7,525 nt of DNA from an uncultured Trueperaceae bacterium (GCA_937907415.1 CALCHY010000232.1:1-7525); one strand, 5' to 3'; positions 1-5,739 are shown, counted from the first letter of the stretch. Numbers and translations: made by a program. The notes: generated from the sequence alone by a model not told the origin.

Positions 1-210
1 CGCGCCAACTGCCCGATCGTCGTCATGCCCCATGGTAGCGGCGAGTTGCCCGCCGCAACGCTGCCGAGCCGACCCGGCCTCGGTCCCGGCGCCAGCTCGA
101 GGTGGCCGCCCGCCGGGCCTGCAGCCAGGTCCCGGGAGCGGCTCTATCGGGGAGCGTGGCGAGCCACGACCCTGCGGCCGGCACCGGGAGGTGGCCATGA
201 GCCCAACTAG
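1..210 (+). CDS. Probable universal stress protein, C-terminal end (5' cut by window edge)
   Basis: The reading frame is open from base 1 to the TAG at 208-210. The first residues, RANCPIVVMPHGS, resemble the last beta strand of UspA-family proteins, which normally end in a motif like apCPVlVVPhg. Family members bind ATP or AMP in the cytoplasm and respond to stress. The nucleotide-binding G-x2-G-x9-G-S/T motif would lie upstream, outside the window. The tail after the PHG is about 57 residues, rich in Pro, Arg, Gly and Ala, and does not look like a folded domain. Most Usp proteins end within a few residues of this strand, so the tail may come from a lost stop or an indel. It overlaps the start of the next gene by 14 bases. 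The identification rests on a dozen residues only and is tentative. Confidence 0.4.
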   Translation, partial: RANCPIVVMPHGSGELPAATLPSRPGLGPGASSRWPPAGPAARSRERLYRGAWRATTLRPAPGGGHEPN

Positions 211-524
211 CACGGATGAACGGCCGCCGCTGGCGTTCATCCTGAGCGCCCTCACGCCCCAGGAACGCGAACGGCACGCGCACCTGTGGCGGCAGGTGCG
301 CGCCGTCGCGCCCGCGCCGGAGGCGACCGCGGCCGGTGTCGCCTTCCGCCTCCCGCGGCGGCCGGGGCTCGCGCACCCTGGTGGAGCTGGCCGCCCTCGA
401 GCAGCGCTGCTGCCACTTCCTGCGTATCGGGGTGGCGTTCGAAGCCGCGGACGCCCTCACCCTCGAACTGGGCGGGGACGAGGACGTGCGGGACTCCCTC
501 GCCGGCGACGTCCTGCCCTCGTGA
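197..524 (+). pseudogene. Small CC-motif protein (metal/MerR-neighbourhood type), apparent frameshift
   Basis: The start is well supported: GGAGG at 187-191 sits five bases before the ATG at 197. The first frame gives MSPTSTDERPPLAFILSAL, then a helical stretch with RERHAHLWRQVRA and GVAFRLP. About residue 52-55 the match to the family jumps to the next frame, which gives TLVELAALEQRCCHFLRIGV and runs to the TGA at 522-524. Joined, the two halves make a protein of about 109 residues. It resembles a family of small uncharacterised proteins (consensus GyafrlP...LvaLErrCCpFL) that often lie beside MerR regulators or mercury and arsenic genes. The break lies in a run of CGG/CCG triplets at about 350-370 and needs one extra base to explain it, so a sequencing error in GC-rich DNA is as likely as a real pseudogene. 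The paired Cys could bind a metal, but that is inference. YnfA follows 45 bases downstream in the same direction. Confidence 0.6.
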
Positions 525-569
525 GGGCGGAGGGACGCCTCGCCCGCCCGATGGCGGTACGGTGAGCGC

Positions 570-899
570 GTGGAGATCGTCCGCTCCCTGAGCGTCTTCG
601 TGCTCGCCGGTCTGTGCGAGATCGGTGGCGGGTACCTGATCTGGATCTCGCTCCGCGACGGCAGGCCCGCCTGGCTGGGGGTGGCGGGGGGCGTGGCGCT
701 CGCGCTGTACGGCGTGATCGCGACGCTCCAGCCCGCCAACTTCGGCCGCGTGTACGCCGCCTACGGCGGCGTCTTCATCGCGCTGGCCCTGGCTTGGGGC
801 TGGCTGGTGGACGACGTCCGGCCCGACCGTTTCGACCTGCTCGGCGCCGGCCTGGCGCTGGCGGGGGTGCTGGTCATCATGTACGCCCCAAGACACTAG
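570..899 (+). CDS. ynfA: UPF0060 / YnfA-family small membrane protein
   Basis: This 109-residue protein matches the full usual length of the UPF0060 (YnfA) family of small inner-membrane proteins, which resemble small multidrug-resistance (SMR) transporters. Recognisable family blocks are [14 protein letters not shown] (12-25), [20 protein letters not shown] (46-65), GGVFI (66-70), [18 protein letters not shown] (76-93) and the C-terminal IMYAPR. Four hydrophobic helices lie at about 4-24, 33-51, 63-82 and 87-105. The early Glu in CEIGG matches the position of the essential membrane Glu of SMR proteins. The start is a GTG at 570 with a weak GGTGAG three bases before it; no in-frame ATG fits the family alignment. 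It probably shares a transcript with the Cys-Cys protein gene upstream. The substrate is unknown. It is the last gene with chromosome-like, very GC-rich composition. Confidence 0.93.
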   Translation: MEIVRSLSVFVLAGLCEIGGGYLIWISLRDGRPAWLGVAGGVALALYGVIATLQPANFGRVYAAYGGVFIALALAWGWLVDDVRPDRFDLLGAGLALAGVLVIMYAPRH

Positions 900-964
900 C
901 GGTAGCAGGCTATGAGGGCGCGCTGCGAGGCGGAGCGAACTCGGCCGTCCTGAGCAACGTTCCA

Positions 965-978
965 AAAACGGTCGTTTT
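965..978. repeat. 14-bp inverted repeat AAAACG-GT-CGTTTT
   Basis: The arms AAAACG and CGTTTT are exact complements around a two-base centre. Shortly downstream is the AT-rich GATATACC (980-987), which could be part of a weak promoter. It is too short and too A/T-rich to act as a strong terminator. An operator role is possible but unproven. Confidence 0.3.
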
Positions 979-1092
979 CGATATACCCGTGCGACGTGAC
1001 GTCCCAACGGTGTTGCCGCGAACCCCGAGTGCTCCAAGAGCCGTCGCATAATCTATGGCTCGTAAACCCGCTGCCGTTCAAGTTTCGTTGCA

Positions 1093-1106
1093 CGCGACTT
1101 GTCGCG
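1093..1106. promoter_or_regulatory. Perfect palindromic half-sites CGCGAC-TT-GTCGCG, candidate operator
   Basis: Six-base arms that are exact complements flank a TT centre, nine bases upstream of the candidate -10 box (1115-1120). A dimeric regulator bound here would cover the promoter spacer and -35 region. Antitoxins of the MbcA/ParS and Xre/HigA classes commonly repress their own operon from sites like this, and both kinds of protein are encoded just downstream. The geometry is seen; the autoregulation is inferred. Confidence 0.4.
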
Positions 1107-1114
1107 AAAGGCCT

Positions 1115-1120
1115 TAGGCT
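1115..1120 (+). promoter_or_regulatory. Candidate -10 box (TAGGCT) of a leaderless promoter
   Basis: TAGGCT fits the TAnnnT pattern, and exactly six bases (GAGGAC) separate it from the ATG at 1127. The ATG could therefore be the transcription start, as in the leaderless mRNAs common in actinobacteria and Deinococcus. No good -35 lies at 16-18 bases; the best hexamer, TTGCAC at 1088-1093, is 21 bases away. GAGGA at 1121-1125 is too close to the ATG to work as a normal Shine-Dalgarno, which favours the leaderless reading. Confidence 0.35.
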
Positions 1121-1126
1121 GAGGAC

Positions 1127-1687
1127 ATGGAAGAGGAGCTGTTCGAGGATCTAATGGCAAGCGTCCGGGAGGCTGGCGCCATGCTGCGGGCCAAGGGGGC
1201 GCAAGCCACGACGGCCTCGGTTGAGGCGGTGACGCAGGTGCTGGCGTCCAGCCGCCACCTGCCTCGCCGCGGCGTAGCGGATCGGATCTTCCAGGAGCTC
1301 ACCGGGGTCGCGACGGACACGCTGTTGGATTGGGTGCTGGGCAAGGCTGATGCGCCTTGCGTGGTTGGCGCGCGCCGCCTCAGGAACCATTTGGCTGAAC
1401 TGCTAGGCTGCCGCCGCGCGGAGGCCAGCACGCTCTTGGGGGTCAGCGATAGCCGCGTCAGGCGAAACGATTACTTAGACGGCGAGATGCTGGACCGCAC
1501 CTCCGCCATCCTCGGGACTTATGTGCACGTCGCTTCCGCGGTCGGCCCGCTTTACGCCGCGAGCTGGTTCAGTGAGCCGCATCCGTCGCTGGGCGGGCAA
1601 GTTCCATGGCGGCTGCTGCGGACCGACTTCGGCCGCGGCGCGGTCGTTGACCTGGTCGATGCGCTGTTGGCAGGCGCCTACACTTGA
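1127..1687 (+). CDS. MbcA/ParS/Xre-type antitoxin-like protein (DUF2384 C-terminal domain)
   Basis: This is a 186-residue protein. Residues 86-118 (RNHLAELLGCRRAEASTLLG, then VSDSRVRRNDYL) look like a helix-turn-helix. Residues about 130-183 fit the DUF2384 toxin-binding domain: an alpha-helical stretch, W147, HPSLGG (152-157), P160, LLRTDFGR (163-170) and VVDLVDALLAG (173-183). In known systems this kind of protein neutralises a RES-domain toxin that attacks NAD, and represses its own operon. Residues 1-80 are helical and match nothing I recognise. The ATG at 1127 is chosen because of the -10 box six bases upstream; an alternative in-frame ATG at 1154 has GAGGAT close before it. The next ORF overlaps its end by 29 bases. 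The odd point is the missing partner: no RES domain is seen downstream. The domain call is good; the function as an antitoxin is inferred. Confidence 0.75.
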   Translation: MEEELFEDLMASVREAGAMLRAKGAQATTASVEAVTQVLASSRHLPRRGVADRIFQELTGVATDTLLDWVLGKADAPCVVGARRLRNHLAELLGCRRAEASTLLGVSDSRVRRNDYLDGEMLDRTSAILGTYVHVASAVGPLYAASWFSEPHPSLGGQVPWRLLRTDFGRGAVVDLVDALLAGAYT

Positions 1688-1916
1688 CCGCAAGCCGCGT
1701 TCGGCAGATCCGTTTGACCCTGAGCCGGCGTTAGCGCACGTGACCACACGAGGCGCCAAAGGTGAAGTCGTCAAACTACGCGACCCGTTCTTGATCTGCG
1801 TAGGCCGCGATGATGTCACCGTGTACGTTTACCCTTTCCCGCGGGTTGTTTCCATCGACGTCAGGGTGTCCTATAAGAGGCTAGGGAGCCGGAAGAGTGG
1901 AAGCGATTGCTCATGA
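1659..1916 (+). CDS. 85-aa orphan protein between two antitoxin-like genes
   Basis: This is the only frame open across the gap between the DUF2384 gene and the HTH gene; the other two + frames hit stops within about 60 bases. The proposed ATG at 1659 lies inside the end of the preceding gene (29-base overlap) and has no clear ribosome site, so translation would depend on coupling. GTG at 1740, giving 58 residues, is the alternative. The protein begins with a polar, Pro-rich stretch (RKPRSADPFDPEPALAH). From residue 38 it turns into beta-strand-like sequence: VVKLRDPFLICVG, DDVTVYVYPFPRVV, SIDVRVSYKRL. It ends in a basic SRKSGSDCS tail. Its TGA overlaps the ATG of the HTH gene (ATGA at 1913-1916), a typical operon arrangement. 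I recognise no family; it is not a RES, RelE/HigB or PIN protein by visible motifs. In toxin-antitoxin operons of the HigBA kind the toxin sits in this place. Confidence 0.5.
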   Translation: MRCWQAPTLDRKPRSADPFDPEPALAHVTTRGAKGEVVKLRDPFLICVGRDDVTVYVYPFPRVVSIDVRVSYKRLGSRKSGSDCS

Positions 1917-2248
1917 CAGATTCGAATGATGTCTACCAGTCCGTGTTGGAAGGCAAGCTTGCGCACCTGCGCCTCGAGCTGGCTGTCGAGATGCAGGAGT
2001 TGCGGGAAGCTTCTGGATTGACCCAGGGCGAACTAGCGGAGCGCCTCGACCTCCAGCAACCCGCGCGAGCGGCCCTCGAGCGAGCCGGTGATCACAAAAT
2101 TGAGGACATCGTGCGTTACCTGCACGAGTTGGGAGCCGATCTACTCGTGGCTGTTAAGCAGGGCGACACTACGGTGCAGGTCAGTGAAGATGACGAGCAA
2201 CTTGTCGTGGCGTTGCCGCGCGAGGTGGACGAGCGGGCGGCTGAGTAG
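1913..2248 (+). CDS. Xre/HigA-like helix-turn-helix protein
   Basis: This 111-residue protein has a Cro/C1-type HTH at about 28-58: QELREASGLTQGELAERLDL, then QQPARAALER. It is followed by HKIEDIVRYLHELGADLLVA (61-80), the helix-strand segment typical of the HigA-like antitoxins that act with RelE/HigB-type toxins. The tail (81-111) is acidic. The ATG at 1913 overlaps the stop of the upstream ORF and has GTGGAAG nine bases before it; an in-frame TTG at 1907 is less likely. The recognition helix is unusual: where relatives have a sequence like QPAVSRLER, this one reads QPARAALER, without the usual Val-Ser pair. The specificity may be altered or DNA binding weakened. The role as transcriptional autoregulator or antitoxin is inferred from family and context. 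Confidence 0.8.
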   Translation: MTDSNDVYQSVLEGKLAHLRLELAVEMQELREASGLTQGELAERLDLQQPARAALERAGDHKIEDIVRYLHELGADLLVAVKQGDTTVQVSEDDEQLVVALPREVDERAAE

Positions 2249-2260
2249 GGCAAGAGCCTC

Positions 2261-2266
2261 GAGGAG
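2261..2266 (+). promoter_or_regulatory. Shine-Dalgarno GAGGAG deciding the GTG start at 2275
   Basis: GAGGAG lies eight bases before the GTG at 2275. It is one of the best ribosome sites in the cluster and supports real translation of the 27-codon ORF that follows. Confidence 0.4.
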
Positions 2267-2274
2267 CTCGTTCA

Positions 2275-2358
2275 GTGCTGGGACGCAAGGCGCCGCGTGG
2301 ACTCCTGAAGACCGACTATGGCAGGAGGATAGTAAGGGGGTTGGTGGAAGCGCTGTGA
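2275..2358 (+). CDS. 27-aa ORF homologous to the end of the DUF2384 domain (remnant or micro-gene)
   Basis: The translated ORF ends LLKTDYGRRIVRGLVEAL. Residues 163-180 of the DUF2384 protein at 1127-1687 read LLRTDFGRGAVVDLVDAL. Aligned without gaps and including the preceding LG...P, about 14 of 26 positions are identical, which is very unlikely by chance. The piece therefore comes from a second, diverged MbcA/ParS-type domain. Only the last helices remain, since the frame is closed by a TGA at 2242-2244 just upstream. Even so, it has a good ribosome site (GAGGAG, eight bases before the GTG) and its stop overlaps the next start (GTGA at 2355-2358). It may be a decayed paralogue whose 3' end survived, or a functional micro-protein that competes for the binding surface of the full-length protein. 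Confidence 0.45.
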   Translation: MLGRKAPRGLLKTDYGRRIVRGLVEAL

Positions 2359-2531
2359 GCCGGCATGATCGTGTGCGAGTCCTTCTGGGAAGCGAAACGG
2401 AGTCTGGCGGATTCATGTTGGGGCGCACCTACGCGACCCCCACCGAGTTCTATTTGGAGACGGTGCAGCTGGAATCCGGCCATTACAGCACCCTGACAGT
2501 CAGGGTCCTGCCTTCATTTCAAGGTCGATAA
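2355..2531 (+). CDS. 58-aa orphan protein, converging with the helicase gene
   Basis: The ORF starts at GTG 2355, overlaps the stop of the preceding 27-codon ORF (GTGA), and has GGTGGAAG four bases upstream. The sequence has a natural, non-repetitive composition with alternating polar and hydrophobic residues suggesting beta strands: RVRVLLG, GGFMLGRTYATPTEFYLETV, HYSTLTVRVLPSF. I recognise no family. No membrane helix or signal peptide is visible. The last 32 bases overlap the 3' end of the oppositely oriented helicase gene, so the two transcripts would be antisense to each other there. A second strong Shine-Dalgarno-like AGGAGG at 2323-2328 has no fitting start codon. It is a real candidate because of the packed spacing, but could be chance. 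Confidence 0.4.
   Translation: MSRHDRVRVLLGSETESGGFMLGRTYATPTEFYLETVQLESGHYSTLTVRVLPSFQGR
2490..2506. repeat. Perfect 17-bp palindrome ACCCTGAC-A-GTCAGGGT over the helicase stop codon
   Basis: Eight-base arms are exact complements around a single A. As RNA it would form a seven-pair hairpin with a CAG loop on either strand. It contains the TGA of the - strand helicase gene (2502-2500) and lies inside the coding part of the 58-aa + strand ORF. No U-run follows on either strand, so a standard intrinsic terminator is unlikely. It could be a protein site, a transcript-end stabiliser or a bidirectional pause element between convergent transcripts. Confidence 0.45.
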
Positions 2532-5500
2532 GTGATTTCGTGTTCGGCGTGGGTGCCCGCGGCGATTCAAGGGTGCTAGCCAGCAGCTGGTCGAATACCC
2601 TGTTCCCATAGGTCATGAGCTGAATATCGGGCGCCCCTTGCTCGGCAACAGCTCGATTGAAGGTTACGAGCGTCTGGATGCCCTCGAAACCCAGCTGATA
2701 GGTGTTGTCCTCCCCGTCAACTGCACCGAAGTGTCGGGCCGTCAGAGGGTTACCGAGCAGCTCCAACTCAATGCCTTCTAGTGTGACGGCTGGTTCCGGC
2801 TCCTCCTCATCGGGTGTGGCCGCTGCTTCGTCAATGTCGACAGGTTGCTGTTTCGCCGCTTCAATGCCGGTTTGGATGCGTTGAATTGCTTCCTGAACTC
2901 CTGACTGGCGCTCTTGGTCGTCGCCCATCATTGCGACTGCCTCGATGATCGATTCGATCTGTCCCAAAACAGGCCGTGCAGGTCCGACAACGCTCTGGAA
3001 CCAGTCCACGTCGTCAATGAGCCCCTCGTAGATCTGTTGCTCCACCGTGTCTTCGTAGAAGTAGTTCCGGACTTCGACGACGGGTTGGCCGCCGATGCGA
3101 TCGATGCGGCCGATGCGTTGCTCGACTCGCATGAAGTTCCAAGGCATGTCGTAGTTGACGAGAAAGCCGCAAGTTTGGAGGTTCAGGCCTTCGCTCATGC
3201 TGTCCGTCCCGACGAGGATCTTGACTTCCTCGCCTTCGCGGAAGAGGTCTTTCAGAGTCGGCTTAGCGACCTTCTCCCAAGTTCTTGACACTTGGTTCCA
3301 GCGAGCACCGCCATCTCCAGACCAAATCGCGACTGCACTGCCATACTGGCCGGTTAGTTGATTGGCGATGTAATCCATCGTGTCCCCGTACTGGGTGAAG
3401 ACTATGGCCGTCCGATGACCTCGCATGAAAGCATCGTGTAAGTCGTCGTGAAGGGCCTGCATCTTGCTCTCGTCGGGGGGACGCTTCTCAAGCTCGGCAA
3501 GGAACTCGTCAAGTTCACTGAACTCCCTTGCAAGGTCGATGCGAGCCGCCTCAAGTTCCTCAATCTCAAACATGCTTCCGGTCTCGACGGCGCTGATGTC
3601 GTCGGCGTCGAGCAGCGCTTCAAGCGATGCGCTGTCGTCCGTAAGGGCCGTGCGCCGTTTGCGCAGGCTGCGTTCGATGGCGAGAAACGACGATGTGAGG
3701 CGGCGCCTATAGATGGTCATGATGAAGCCCAGCGCGCGCTGCGCTTGCGTGCCGCTCTTGTACCGGTTGTAGTAGCGACCGATGTAATTCTCTATTCGGC
3801 GGTACAGGCGAGACTCTTCGGGTGCCATTGGGATGAAGCGGTCCAAAACTTGGCGATCGGGGATTACGGTGTCGGCGTCAAGAAGGCCGTCGCGTTTGTA
3901 CTGGTGAAGAGTGGTTCGGGTGGTGCGGAAGACGCGCCGACGCATGGGCGTGTTCTCGCGTAACCAGAGATCGAAAGCAGCTAGGTCCTCCGGCGGAAGT
4001 TCCTTCGCCACGCCTGGGTTGAGACCCCGTTCGTGGAACTGAAGTACCCGCTTTGCGCGTATCTGGCGTGAGACGAGACTCTCGACTCGCTGTACGACTG
4101 CTGCAGGCGGTTCGTTCTCTTCGCTTGACAGATGATCAGACAGCATGGACTGAAGAAAATGCCAATCGCGTTGGCCGGGCTCCTCTCGGAGCTGCGCGAA
4201 GTAGGTGGCGAAAGCTGTTGCGCTACTACCCCACCGTTCGGTAAGGCCGAGCAGTTCAAGGAGGTCCCATGCTTCGTGAGCGTGCATTTGCATGGGTGTA
4301 GCGCTAGCCAGGTACAGCGCTCTCCAGCTACTGGCCTGCTTCATGGTCTGAAGTAGGGCAAGTAGGGAGTTAGGTGGGTCGTCCTCCTCGCTACCCCTGC
4401 GGCGCGCGTGATGCGCTTCGTCGACGAAGACCACGTCCCACGGACCGGCCTCGATAATCTGCTGTCGCCGGGATTTGCGCCGGGCGAGGTGCGAACTTGC
4501 CAGTAGGACTGGAAATGCGTTCCATGGGTTCCCCGCCTGCGCGGGCCCCGCTGGCTCGTCCTCGCCACCGCTCCGAAAAAAGTACTTTCCAGATTCCAGC
4601 CTAGGGACTCGCAGCATGAACTTCTCGTCCAGTTCCTCCTGCCACTGCTTGATGACGCTGGCGGGAACGAGAGCAAGGATGCGTTCGGCTTTGCCGGAGA
4701 GCAGCAGCTCACGGAACACTAGTCCTGCCTCGATCGTCTTTCCCATCCCGACCTCGTCCGCCAAGAGGTAACTCCGGGGGAAAGTGCTCGTAATGCGATA
4801 AGCGATGCGGCGTTGATGTGGCCACGGCTTGACCGGAGCGGTCACTAGCCCGACGCCGGTCCCCCCAGCCTTCCTGGGAGCTTCTGCGATTAACCGGAGA
4901 CGTTCGACAAGTTGATCGTTAGGCGGAAGAATCTCCGAGGTGGCCTCCCCGCGTGCCCATTCATCTTCAGGCTTACTCGGGTGAGCCTCATCTAGCGCCG
5001 GATCTCGCTTGACTGGAAGGGCTTTAAGGTGCTTGACGCGAGAGATCAGGGAGTCTTTGATCGCGTCCGGCAGTGGGATGATGCGCCACTTGCTCAGGCG
5101 GTCATTCCATTGCTCCTCGAACCGGACCGCAGTTGGTTGTCCATAATCCCGCCACACCTCCGTGCGCCAGGAAGGATAGACACTAAACTCCTCGAGGTTT
5201 CCATCCTCCTCTAGGCCGCTATAGCTTTCGTTGTTCGAACCTACGAACGCTAAACGATTCCCCTCTTCATCTGTTAGGATGCCCGTCTTCTTGTGGAAAT
5301 AGCGTTGAGAGGCGTGCCTAGGCAAGGGCCGCCCCCGTTCGTCAACGGGTACGCCGATGCGGATGTCGAGTCGGCCCTCCTTCACCATCCAAGCGAGCAC
5401 CTCTAGACGCCGCTGCTGGATGATGTCCGCGCCCTCAAGAGGATCCGCTAAGAGCCGCTGCACTAGAACCTCATCGAGGGGAACACCCTGCTCAAGGGCA

Positions 5501-5736
5501 GTTACATCCTCATCAATCAAGTCCGCCCCGGCCATTAGGCGCATGTGGCCATCGTTCCCTAGGAACTCGGCCAAACCGCGCGCCACACTCGCGAGAGCGC
5601 TAGAAGTGAAGTAGCCGGTTGCCCGATCGTAGCGTACGGCGCGAGCCAGGGCGGGTACGAAGAATCCGCTCAGCCGATCGTCCTCAGCACCGTACGTTGT
5701 CTGAAACGAGAATCTTGGCGACCGGAAGCCCTTCAC
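2500..5736 (-). CDS. PLD-nuclease/SNF2-type helicase fusion protein, defence-associated
   Basis: This is a 1078-residue cytoplasmic protein. Residues 1-220 form a phospholipase-D-type domain: GYFTSSAL (41-48), RYFHKKTGILTDEEGNRLAF (145-164) with H148 and K150 of the HxK motif, D156, and GSNNES (166-171). A full SF2 helicase follows: DEVGMGKT (327-334, motif I), LVPASVIKQWQEEL (356-369, Ia), VDEAHH (438-443, II), ASATPMQ (477-483, III), IVFTQYGD (778-785, IV), VGTDSMSEGLNLQ (842-854, V) and QRIGRIDRIGGQ (873-884, VI). This is the SNF2/RapA-like layout. A coiled coil is likely at about 711-772, and an acidic linker at 968-985 leads to a C-terminal domain. All key residues are present, so it should hydrolyse ATP; PLD domains of this type usually need a dimer to cut. 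It starts with GTG, three bases after the methylase stop, with no strong ribosome site, so coupled translation is expected. Translocating nuclease-helicases with a methylase partner act in anti-phage systems. The exact system type is inferred. Confidence 0.9.
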   Translation of the reverse strand: MKGFRSPRFSFQTTYGAEDDRLSGFFVPALARAVRYDRATGYFTSSALASVARGLAEFLGNDGHMRLMAGADLIDEDVTALEQGVPLDEVLVQRLLADPLEGADIIQQRRLEVLAWMVKEGRLDIRIGVPVDERGRPLPRHASQRYFHKKTGILTDEEGNRLAFVGSNNESYSGLEEDGNLEEFSVYPSWRTEVWRDYGQPTAVRFEEQWNDRLSKWRIIPLPDAIKDSLISRVKHLKALPVKRDPALDEAHPSKPEDEWARGEATSEILPPNDQLVERLRLIAEAPRKAGGTGVGLVTAPVKPWPHQRRIAYRITSTFPRSYLLADEVGMGKTIEAGLVFRELLLSGKAERILALVPASVIKQWQEELDEKFMLRVPRLESGKYFFRSGGEDEPAGPAQAGNPWNAFPVLLASSHLARRKSRRQQIIEAGPWDVVFVDEAHHARRRGSEEDDPPNSLLALLQTMKQASSWRALYLASATPMQMHAHEAWDLLELLGLTERWGSSATAFATYFAQLREEPGQRDWHFLQSMLSDHLSSEENEPPAAVVQRVESLVSRQIRAKRVLQFHERGLNPGVAKELPPEDLAAFDLWLRENTPMRRRVFRTTRTTLHQYKRDGLLDADTVIPDRQVLDRFIPMAPEESRLYRRIENYIGRYYNRYKSGTQAQRALGFIMTIYRRRLTSSFLAIERSLRKRRTALTDDSASLEALLDADDISAVETGSMFEIEELEAARIDLAREFSELDEFLAELEKRPPDESKMQALHDDLHDAFMRGHRTAIVFTQYGDTMDYIANQLTGQYGSAVAIWSGDGGARWNQVSRTWEKVAKPTLKDLFREGEEVKILVGTDSMSEGLNLQTCGFLVNYDMPWNFMRVEQRIGRIDRIGGQPVVEVRNYFYEDTVEQQIYEGLIDDVDWFQSVVGPARPVLGQIESIIEAVAMMGDDQERQSGVQEAIQRIQTGIEAAKQQPVDIDEAAATPDEEEPEPAVTLEGIELELLGNPLTARHFGAVDGEDNTYQLGFEGIQTLVTFNRAVAEQGAPDIQLMTYGNRVFDQLLASTLESPRAPTPNTKSLIDLEMKAGP

Positions 5737-5739
5737 GTC

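Larger units (their letters stand above)
900..1126. other. Intergenic region at the composition boundary
   Basis: These 227 bases hold no convincing gene in any frame. Base composition drops here compared with 1-899, and A/T runs appear for the first time (AAAAACGG, GTTTTCGATATA, CATAAT at 1047-1052). The region contains two inverted repeats (965-978 and 1093-1106) and the promoter candidate of the following gene. No tRNA, integrase site or direct repeat that could serve as an attachment site was recognised. No good terminator for ynfA is visible: the only hairpin nearby, at 965-978, has six weak pairs and a two-base gap. Confidence 0.5.

Noticed and set aside
23..739. 238-codon - strand open frame at the left edge
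   Set aside because: Low-complexity Ser/Arg/Pro sequence without any motif, opposite genes with strong ribosome sites or family matches; a by-product of high GC.
252..1049. Long - strand open frame opposite the Cys-Cys protein and ynfA genes
   Set aside because: It is rich in Arg, Ala, Pro and His, as expected for the antisense of very GC-rich genes, and lies fully opposite the well-recognised ynfA. No domain is visible.
1011..1052. Promoter with TTGCCG (1013-1018) and CATAAT (1047-1052)
   Set aside because: The spacing of 28 bases is far from the usual 16-18, and no other -35-like hexamer fits CATAAT.
1659..1916. RES-type toxin as partner of the DUF2384 protein
   Set aside because: The ORF is only 85 residues and lacks the Arg, Glu and Ser pattern and the length (about 150 residues or more) of RES proteins.
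2914..3288. 124-codon + strand open frame opposite helicase motifs V and VI
   Set aside because: Antisense of highly conserved helicase codons; its acidic, His-rich composition is explained by the opposite strand.
3448..3963. 171-codon + strand open frame inside the helicase gene
   Set aside because: It lies opposite the intact coiled-coil region of the helicase, has no ribosome site and no recognisable domain.
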